Positions 55,570 to 64,000 of a DNA stretch of 64,000 bases are shown here, piece after piece (within the stretch, counting starts at the first letter, position 1; every line of letters starts with the position of its first letter). Source of the DNA: Erythroxylum novogranatense (Eukaryota; Streptophyta; Magnoliopsida; Malpighiales; Erythroxylaceae); the NCBI GenBank assembly GCA_029891385.1, contig CM057225.1:78455887-78519886 (forward strand), given 5' to 3'. A program made the translations under genes and the position numbers. Below the pieces are notes generated by a model that saw only the letters and a program-made list of their open reading frames with translations, was not told the DNA's origin and made no database searches.

Positions 55570-55805
55570 GTTACATTAAAAAATCAGTTTAATAGGATCA
55601 CAAAAATTAAGAATGGAAAATAACTCGCTAGAATATATGAAATGCTCCGAAGAGCAATTTTGGTTCTAATAAAATCATGGCTCATCGTAATGAGGTTTCA
55701 ATATCTAGTGAATTGTTTTTTAAGGTTTGAACTCGTAACAAAACAACAATTAATGATTTTGGGTTTAGTTATACTCGATGTTCACCATCGCCACCAAACA
55801 AAAAC

Positions 55806-56418
55806 TATTGGCGTCAGGGGTTCACATATTTGGAAGCTCTTTACCATGAGTCCAGGAAATGTACTCGTAAGTTTGATATTTTACTCTAAACTAAAACTTT
55901 TAGACATTAAATTTATGGTTCTTTCTACTTACATGCCTCTCACTAATGTCATTTCTTTCTAATATGAAAATTTCACTCGCACTTGAAATCTAACAATCTC
56001 TCTTTTAAGTGTAATCTTTTACATTAAGCTTGAGTTTTCGCTCAACTCCCATGAACAAAAACTTTTTTCATAACAACTAAATATATGACGTCATCAAGAG
56101 CTTTTTTATTTCACCGGTACGGAGCTACCAAGAGTCTCCTTGCTCTTTCATGTGAAGATGGCAATTACAAATTTCGACTACCATCTCTATTCTTATCTCT
56201 TGTCAAACCATATGTTCTGATACCACTTGTTGGTGCTGAGGAGCTCACTTAAGAGATCTTTATCATTAACCTAGTGGGGAAACATACTCATGGTTTAACA
56301 TTACACTCCAACCTAAAATTTTAAGATATTAAATTTATGAATCTTTTCCACTTATATGTCCCTCGCTAATTTTATCTATTTCTAACGTGAGATTCCACTC
56401 GTACTTAAAATCCTAATA
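55806..56418 (-). mobile_element. TRIM-like miniature LTR element
   Basis: Two direct repeats of about 190 bp (55806-55995 and 56228-56418), internal part only about 230 bp, flanked by AAAAC at 55801-55805 and 56419-56423. On the minus strand the 5' LTR (56228-56418) ends CAGCACCAACA, then AG, then a primer site TGGTATCAGAACA (56213-56225). An AAAAGAGAGAT purine tract lies before the 3' LTR, which starts TGTTAGATTTC. No coding capacity, as expected for terminal-repeat retrotransposons in miniature. The left terminus has TA in place of TG. Confidence 0.85.
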
Positions 56419-56458
56419 AAAACATCCTTGACACTTTAGTTTTTCTTCATGCCCAGTT

Positions 56459-58175
56459 TTGTATATCTACTCCTTCTTGGTCGCGGGACTGACTATAGAG
56501 TCCCTCGAACACGAAGGATACCAGCCAAAAAGAGGGCACACGAGGAAGCACGAGGAGGACGTTCCACCCAAACCGCCACTTTCCTATAATGACGTCGTCG
56601 TCCAGTGGAAGACGTCCACGTCCCAGGGGAAGCTAACGCTTGGCTAGTAGAGGAAGTTATTGCTCTGGAAGAAGGTGACATACTCCTGATATCCAGTGAG
56701 ATAGGGGCGGTATTCACCTGTCCAAGGCATTTCAAGAGAAGCTAGACCAGCAATGGACCACAGTCGTCGTCGTGAAACTCTTAGGTTGCCGGATAGGATA
56801 CCAAACAATCTGCTCCCGGCTGAAACTACTCTGGAAACCTTGAGGATCGATGAAAGTGGTAGACCTCAAACATGAATATTTCCTCGTTCGTTTTATGAAG
56901 GAAGACGATTACCTCCATGTTTTGACTTCCAGCCCCTGGACCATCTTCGGGCAGATCGTGTCTGCGCAATGGTGGACACCCTCCTTTCGTCCCAAGCAGG
57001 GTCCGGTACACCGAGCAGTAACGTTGGTTCGGTTCCCGGACCTCCCATTCGCCAGATACCACCTTGCCATCATCATTGCACTGGGCAACACCATAGGGAA
57101 AATGGTGAAGATTGATGAGCCAACTTTGCTCGTGCAATGAGGACGGTTCGCACGGCTCGCGATAGACTTGGACCTAAGCTGTCCTTTGAAAACCACAGTG
57201 GAGCTTGACAACGAAGTCATCCAAATAAGGTATGAAGGATTGCCGCAGCTATGTTTCACGTGTGGAAGAGTGGGACACGACGACGCTGTATGCCCCCATC
57301 GCCAGCATGATACCAGCACACACCCAGTCTTCGAAGCAAGTCAGACGACGACAACATCCTCGGTGGATCAAGTAGGTGGCGGCAGCGAGGGTCGACCAGC
57401 AGTGGTGGCTTCCTCACTAGCTAACACATCCAACAGCTACGGGTTGTGGGTATAGATCCAGCGTAAACAACGGCCATCTCACCAACAGATAACGCAGCAG
57501 CAGGCTCCCCGAATCCCCCAATGTCACACAGTAGAGAAAGAGAAAAATAGTAGGAAGACACCGTCAGGGGAGTCCAGATCTCCTCTCCAATATTATGGTG
57601 TCCTATTCTGTCCAATGAATCTCAGCCATTTATTTATATGGGTCCCACATAAATTACGCGTGGGTCCTACAAAATAAATAGTTGAGATTTCATTAGACAG
57701 AATAAGACAGAGTAATACTGGACAGAGGATCTTGTCTCCCGTCAGGGATGGGTTCTCGTTTTTTAACTCTGACAGGAACCGACATGATGGAGAGCATGGA
57801 TGCGACGTTGATAGAAGGACCTCATTTTAATCCCAATACGGGTATGGGACAGTGGGTGCAAGCTGGGGAAGTCTTCAGCTTTGGCAAATTCTAGCCTCAC
57901 TCGCACCCGAAGTCCACCGATACTAGGCCCTCCTCCAGCAAGGGGCCCAGAGGCACCACGACTGTCTCACCAGGCCCAAACGTTGCAGCTAGCTCTAAGC
58001 CACACACCGTCCAACCTAAGGGCCCAGGAAAAATGCAGATCCAACCAATCCCGCAAGACTCTAACATAGCGATTAATATCTTGTTGCACTCATAAATGGT
58101 GTGCGAGAGCATTTGACTGGCGGACAGTATGGGCAAAGACGGGGCGAGTCTTCATCTGATGGAAGGTGTAGAGGC
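56459..58175 (+). pseudogene. L1 LINE ORF1 (DUF4283 and CCHC knuckle), broken
   Basis: The start is near 56459 in a different frame (PPKPPLSYNDVVV, then a GDI-like segment). From about 56730 one frame carries the DUF4283 RNA-binding region: VVVVKLLGCRIGYQTICSRL, MKVVDLKHEYFLVRFMKEDDY, SPWTIFGQ..VQ-like, FPDLPFARYH, IGKMVKIDEPTL and GRFARLAIDLDL. The zinc knuckle follows (LCFTCGRVGHDDAVCPH). Two in-frame TGA codons (near 56839 and 57138) sit where relatives have Arg, and a TAG sits near 57451. After the MITE the frame resumes with GSRFLTL and a Pro/Ser-rich tail. ORF1 proteins bind LINE RNA in the cytoplasm. Confidence 0.88.
57570..57738. mobile_element. Mutator-like MITE, 169 bp, in ORF1
   Basis: The two halves are inverted repeats over roughly 65 bp. 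The left half starts GAGTCCAGATCTCC and the right half, reverse-complemented, starts GAGACAAGATCCTC. Both then share a run with GTCC, TCTGTC.AATG and TCTCA.CCATTTAT. It is flanked by the 9-bp repeat CCGTCAGGG at 57561-57569 and 57739-57747; 9 bp is the Mutator-type target length. There is no coding capacity. The ORF1 frame continues across the empty site. Confidence 0.88.
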
Positions 58176-58180
58176 CCAAG

Positions 58181-61100
58181 TGTAACACCCGACTCCGGCA
58201 TGACTCGAACCCGAGATCGATGGTGATATCCGAGTCCGTGCCCTATGAGGGTAGCGTGCTACATCACTCAATTCGATACTCCGTATAATTTTTTTTTAAA
58301 CATTCACATACTCTACATATTATGCGGAAAACAATTTACATAAAAATTCATCAGTGAGTTCAATGACCACGGGGCCCTTTTGTAAATACAATTTCATTCA
58401 GTTGGTTGACTTTACAACATGACATAATCATTTTTTTAAAAAATTTAGAAAGCACAATTTTTATTTAAAACCTAATGCAGACGCGAACTGATCACGATCT
58501 CCCTTCTCATTCGTATACGGTTGTTATACGCCAGTTACCTAAAGGGGTATTCTTCTGGTTCCTAAAAAATAATTGCAAATTTTGGGTGAGTTTTGCGAAC
58601 TCAGTGAGGAACCATCATCGATGGTTCACTCAATTCATGCAACACATCGTTTCTCGTAACACATAGTTACATTGTTGCATATTTAATCACATTGCACAAT
58701 TTCACATGAATATAGACAATTTGATATATTTCATTCTATTTGTCATCCATAACCAATTGAATTCATAAAACACCCATGCATAAGCCAACTGTTTCATAAA
58801 TCACATTCAGAAGTACCACCTGATTGGTACCACAATAGCATAAGGCAGTTAGCCTTTCACTTAAGCAAAGAGATTACAATTAGATGCATATGACATGCGC
58901 ATGTGCCACATTTCTATTTTATTTTGGTGTTATGACCGAGCGCCTAAACTGTCCCAAAATGGGCTCATTAATCGTTGGGCCTAAGGCTCTGAAACTTTCC
59001 CAATAAGGGCACATTAATCATTGAGCCATAGGCTCTGAATCACTGTGGGCTCGAGGCCCAAATACGTTGAGCTTTAAGCTCTCGGTGGTTGCTCCGGTCA
59101 CAACCGTCATTAACTGATCATGCATTCATGCATGGAATGCATATGTCGCAATTGCACAATATGACATCTCAATCAAATCCAAATTATCACATTCAAACAA
59201 TTATTTCACAATTATTCACATGAAATCACAATCACAATTTATCACATTGGAAACATGGAGGTCTCCAAATCTTCAGACAATTAACACTTCTATGTCATGA
59301 TCTTCTAATACATCGGACACCTTCGGTCCGGAACCAGGCATAAACAAACGCAAAGCTCACCATTATTCTCCACAGTGTTATAAGTGTAAAATATAAACAA
59401 TTAATAATCAAGAAATCATCTAGGTTACTCACCAAATAGCTTCCGAGCTAATGTCGGGAAGTCTCGATAATGTCCGTAGAATGACGTTACAACTGTGCCT
59501 CTATAACAATCACATATTACCAAATACACAATCAGAAATATTAAATAATGCATATGTAGCAATTTAGATGTGTACAATGCATGTTCGTGACATTCCCGGC
59601 ACTATTTCACAATTTCCCGTCACAACAATTTCATCTAAACATTAGAAACTCATAGACATCAAAATCGCTCAATTTGGACCTCTATAGGTCCAATTATTAA
59701 TAAAACATGGATCGAAAAAATCATTACCCGGTCCCCTCACTTCGACCTAACCAATTCCTGTAAATTTCTGCTCTAAAAATTTCTAATTTCACAAATAAAT
59801 GAAATTAAATAATGCACGAATCTGATGCCTTGAGAATCAGGTCAATCGGAGTTTAGACAAAAAAGAAATTCCCAAAACATGTTCAGGTCAACACACTACA
59901 CATAACTTCAATCCAGAAATTGAAAGTCTTAGAGGCTAAATTGTCGATCGGCTCCTTCAGATAAATTGTAAATCCATGTCTCTAGTTTACTTTTCAAGAA
60001 GAATTAGATCGATCCGAGCTCTATGGCTTAAGATATGTTCAAAATACCAAACAATATTTAGACTTTTTCCACTGGTCAGCTCACTTTAATCGGGTCGATC
60101 TTTCTCCATTTAATGTCAAAACCAATCTATTTGGTATGAAAAGATAGAAAAATGTCTTAGGAATCCAACGCTTTAAAAATCAAGTCAATCGGAGGTCGGA
60201 CGAAGTAGTTATAGCCAAAAGAAGGAAGGGAGGTTGGTCGACCAAAAATTGACCCCGCGGGCCGATCAACGAGCGCGCGGGCGCCTGCTCGCCCGATCGG
60301 GCAAGCGGCCGAGTGTCGAGCTAGCCCGAACGGGCTCGCGCGTGCGGTCGATCGCTCGCGGGCGTGCGGTCGATCGCTCGTAATCCTGACCCCCTAACTT
60401 CTATCCTTCATATCTTTTGGCTCCAAACTCCAAATTTTACAAACTTGGTACCGTTGGAAAGATAAAAGACCGATCTACGATTTTCATAAAGGACTTAACA
60501 ACAATTTCGATCTCTAAAAAGGTCAAAAAGTCTTTCAAAGTGACTGATCTATCAGCTTCACACTAAACAATATCAGAACATCCAAAAATCATAACTTTTC
60601 ATCCCCTTAACCAAAAATTCCAAATTTTATATCACTAAAAAGAAAAAAATAAATGCTACATCTTTCAAGAACCATATAGAAGCCAATTCCACCTCTAACC
60701 AAATCAAATTCGTAAGCAAAGGTTCAGCCTACCCCATTTATTCTCAACAGAGACCCAATCTTTCAAAATTCCTAACTCCACATCTCCTTGGCAAACATTT
60801 CCATACCATATAGCAATAAAAAGCTCAGACAATATACTACAGTTCTCAAGAATAACTTCATAGCAAATTCCAATTCAAACTAGGTCAAATCCTCTCAAGA
60901 ATGTGGCTGTCCTGTTAGGGTTAATGAAATTAGCATTTAACCTAACCCTTAACAAAACTTTACAAATGTATATCTAACAATTCTTATATCCAAAATTTGC
61001 ATAAAATACCTCATTAGAAAGATTCAACAATCCTCTACAACTTTTCAGAAGGTCACTTGAGCCAATTTCACCCTTTACAGTCCCAAATAAATATCAGAAC

Positions 61101-62709
61101 ACAAAAGCACAAAACCTATGCCCTTAGAGCATTTGCACTCCAAAACACAATTTGGTTGAATTACCACCTGAACATTATTAGACCATAACTTGCAATCTAC
61201 ACATAGAAAAATATCATACTCAGTGGCATTAGAAAGATAACATATAAATCTTCAACTTTCAGTAATACCAATTTCACAAAATCTGTCTCCTTTATCCTAG
61301 AAAAATTCTCAAAGTTTCAGGTCATCAATAATGGAACCAAGATCCGGATACTATTCATCCAGCACACACATCTCAACTTCCGAGCCAAATTCATAGCTCT
61401 TCAAGCCACAATTGGGCAGGACTTCCTTCATAGGAATTCTAGGCATACTTCTCAAGCTTAATTTAAAGCAAACCTCAACTCAATAGCATAACCAAATCAA
61501 AAGTTATAAACAAATGCCTGAAACATACACAAGTTCCATTTTCCAGATTTCATATCAAATTCTACTCCTTTCATGCAAACATCAATACCACATCAATAAA
61601 CATCCCATTTAGTCAAGTAATTAACCTAAATTTCATCAAAACCTCACTTAATCACCTAGCCATAAAATGGCAGCACACACACACACAATAGTCTTCCCCT
61701 AAATTTCCATTCATCTAGCATCACAAAACCAAATTCAAAACACTTACACCATTTCAAAGCCAATCCCAAAACATAATCACTCATTCATTTACATTAATCC
61801 TTAATCAATCAAGAACACATCCTACCCATTTCAACCAACACAAAATTTTCATGCCATGAGATGCACAAACATCACAATTTATACATTAAATGAACAATCA
61901 AGACTTAAAATATAATCTTACCTAAACAAGCTTCAATTTCTTCCAACCCCACAATTTCTCTTCCGTTCACCATATACACGATCATCAACACTTGAAAGGG
62001 GTAGGGGCTTAGGTTGGCTTTTGGTGAACAAAAGGAGAGAAAACAAGGAAGATATAAAAGCTTTTGTGTGGGTGAAGGAGACCTACGAAGGAGGAGAAGA
62101 GAAGAGACTACTCTTGATAAAAAAAAAGATTTAGGCATCTCAAATGGAAGCATCGTGAAAGACACTCCAAAAGGTGGTTTTAAAAGAAAGCATGAATGGT
62201 GGCATGTTTAGGCAAGTGACATGTGTCACTTGTCACATGTCACTCTCTTGAGCCCTCACTCGATTCAGTTCTAATTTCTACTACAATTTCTCTCCAAATT
62301 CTAATGACTCAAAGTAAAAATTCCTAAAATCATGTATCAAAATTCCTAAAATCATTGGACAGTCATTATCGGTAAGAGAAATCAAATCAATCTGTTATTT
62401 GTAAATTTTTCGGTCTGGAAAAAGGATCTCGAAAAATTTCCAGAAATTTTTTTAAATGTCTCCAAAAATGTAAAACGCACATAAATCACTCCCATTTAAT
62501 TTTTCAAGTGCAAATAACATATGTTTCACAATAAACACATATGCTGGGAAATGTCATAAATGCATGTATAAACATGTGCATATACAAAGATTACAATTTA
62601 TGCATATATGGAGGCCATACTAGGCATGACCTCGCCGAGATACGTTTACACATTCATAAACCATTCCAATTTACCATTTTGCCCTTCCCATCGGTGATAG
62701 GATGTTACA
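58181..62709 (-). mobile_element. Solo chromovirus LTR inside the L1 LINE
   Basis: 4.53 kb, TGTAACACCC...GATGTTACA on the plus strand, flanked by CCAAG at 58176-58180 and 62710-62714. It shares the internal order of the other chromovirus LTRs: the conserved AACCATCATCGATGGTTC at 58610, CTCGGTGG..GCTCC near 59080, a GC-rich palindrome cassette at 60253-60380, and an ATG-less 3' body. No primer site or coding sequence, so it is a solo LTR. It is the most divergent in sequence of the full-length chromovirus LTRs here. Confidence 0.92.
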
Positions 62710-62905
62710 CCAAGAGAAGAGTCCAAACATTAGGGTTACTACCTTAACCTCGCTTGTGGATCCTTCGGACATAGTCAGACCTTCACCTCCTCTAGAAGCC
62801 AATTCTTAGTCTGTTCATCAGGATACGTCGACGCAACAGGTCTTGAGCAAGGAAATCACCGACACTCCCCCAAGAGGTACCCTTCCTACTTCATAGTTTT
62901 CTGTT

Positions 62906-63141
62906 ATGTCTATTCTCATCTGGAATTGTCAAGGGGCAGGGGGTCCAGTTTCCTTACTGTCCTTCGTAATTACCTAAAGTATTATGAATTGGGTATGCTT
63001 GTCTTGATGGAAACCTGGATTAGTATCTCTAGGGACCAGAAAGTTATCCGAACCTTAGGGTTCAATTTTTTGTTTTGTATAGAAGCTGAAGGCTTTTCGG
63101 GCGAGATATGGCTCTTATGGAAAAATGCATACCGGGTCTTG
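62906..63141 (+). pseudogene. L1 LINE ORF2, endonuclease start
   Basis: ATG at 62906, MSILIWNCQGAG, the usual opening of a plant L1 endonuclease with the catalytic Asn. A one-base shift near 62940, in a run of G, moves the frame; the second frame then reads LVLMETWIS (catalytic Glu) and AEGFSGEIWLLWKN. It breaks off at the LTR at 63142. The enzyme nicks target DNA for reverse transcription. Confidence 0.88.
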
Positions 63142-64000
63142 TGTAGCATCCCAATCCCGCAAGACCCGAACCCGACATCGACGGTGATATCCGAGTCCGT
63201 GTCTGCGAAAATGGCATGCTAGCACTCAATCAAATATAAATCGGTACAAATATTTTTTTGTTGAAAACACCCTCATTATAAGAGGTTCGTTTCCAAAGTG
63301 GGCCAAAATACGTTTAACTGTCTCGATAGAAAACTTGTTTTCAATGCATTTCCAATCAATACAATTTCAATAATCAATTTGGGCCCAATTTCATTATAAC
63401 CCTTTTCAATTACAAAACATCCACTTTGGGCCATCAGCCCATTTCAACACACAAAACACATACACTCATTTCCAATTGGCACAAATGAATATAAATGACC
63501 ATATCCACATTTTAATCATTCCCATTACAAAAATTCCCATACATCATCACTTATTACATACTGAATTAATCAAAACATATTGTAAAGGATTCGTGAAATA
63601 CACTTTATACAAAAAATAAGACATATCCCTAAGCAGACGCGAACTGATCCCAACCTCTAACTTTTCCCTGCGTACAGAAGTCTACTCCCGCTGCGAATCG
63701 GGTATTCTTCTAAACTCAAACAAAGATGCAAATTTTGGATGAGTTTTTGCGAACTCAGTGAGTGACCATCATCGATGGTTCACCCAGTCACATAACACAA
63801 TTCACATTCACTGTCACACTTCACATTCACATTCACATTCACATTCACATAATAGCCTGCCCATCATGTCACATTTCACATTCGCAATCAATACAATTTT
63901 CATTCTTCATATTATGCACATGTACATGAGACCCACTTTCTATTTATTACTTTGTTGTGACCGAGTGTCTAAATTGTCCCATACCCATTGGATATCGGGC
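63142..64000 (-). repeat. Start of another chromovirus LTR, runs off the window
   Basis: It begins TGTAGCATCCCAATCCCGC at 63142 and follows the same order as the other LTRs: ACGGTGATATCCGAGTCC, GCAGACGCGAACTGATCC (63640), GAACTCAGTGAGTGACCATC and ATCGATGGTTCAC (63770). The right end lies outside, so whether it is solo or part of an element is unknown. A short CACATT array sits at about 63820-63852. Confidence 0.88.
63820..63852. repeat. CACATT hexanucleotide microsatellite
   Basis: About five copies of CACATT in a row, inside the last LTR. Confidence 0.7.

Larger units (their letters stand above)
56440..63141 (+). mobile_element. L1-type LINE, ORF1 and start of ORF2, interrupted twice and cut by an LTR
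   Basis: ORF1 (56459-58175) and the endonuclease start of ORF2 (62906-63141) are on the same strand. They are separated by a solo LTR (58181-62709) with its own TSD, and ORF1 also contains a MITE (57570-57738). A second LTR at 63142 cuts the endonuclease. The remainder of ORF2, if present, is outside the window. Confidence 0.85.

Overview
The window is plant nuclear DNA, almost certainly from an angiosperm and probably a eudicot. It is AT-rich and made almost entirely of nested transposable elements. Only two host-type coding stretches are recognisable: a small GRF zinc-finger gene relic (minus, about 4.57-4.94 kb) and a family-61 glycosyltransferase (minus, 43.9-45.1 kb). There is no prokaryotic signature, rRNA gene, authentic tRNA gene or CRISPR array.
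Layout. (1) 1-2.5 kb: LTR of a minus-strand Ty3/gypsy element with a tRNA-Asp-type primer site, split by a 5'-truncated RTE-type LINE with an 8-bp target-site duplication (TSD). (2) About 3-4.25 kb: an LTR-like relic; 4.57-4.94 kb: the GRF relic. (3) 5302-21939: a minus-strand chromovirus (Tekay/Del-like) with two 4.3-kb LTRs, initiator-Met primer site, polypurine tract and TSD AAGAT. Its decayed interior is split by a plus-strand solo LTR (10829-15165, TSD TAAGT). (4) 21.9-43.8 kb: a three-level nest. An old plus-strand gypsy element (gag, protease, start of RT) was split by a second chromovirus (22858-41469, minus, TSD TATTA). That element was in turn split by a Copia element (27305-37283, plus, TSD CCTCA). 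The upstream end of the second chromovirus has lost its 5' LTR and gag start and ends in three tRNA-like SINE units, one inverted. (5) 43.88-45.1 kb: the GT61 gene. (6) 46307-55569: a Tat-lineage gypsy element with 0.44-kb LTRs, two RNase H domains, a 75-bp minisatellite and a spliced antisense gene with its own TATA box. (7) 55806-56418: a 0.6-kb TRIM-like element, TSD AAAAC. (8) 56.4-63.1 kb: an L1-type LINE interrupted by a Mutator-like MITE (9-bp TSD) and by a solo chromovirus LTR (TSD CCAAG), then by another chromovirus LTR running off the window end.
No pathway operates here; the relations between features are insertion order and decay. The structural calls rest on TSDs I read directly and, in three cases, on reading frames that become continuous when the insert is removed. 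The least expected pattern is a palindrome-rich cassette at one fixed position in every chromovirus LTR read fully. Its sequence differs completely between LTR families while both flanks stay conserved. All percentages and family assignments are by eye, not computed.
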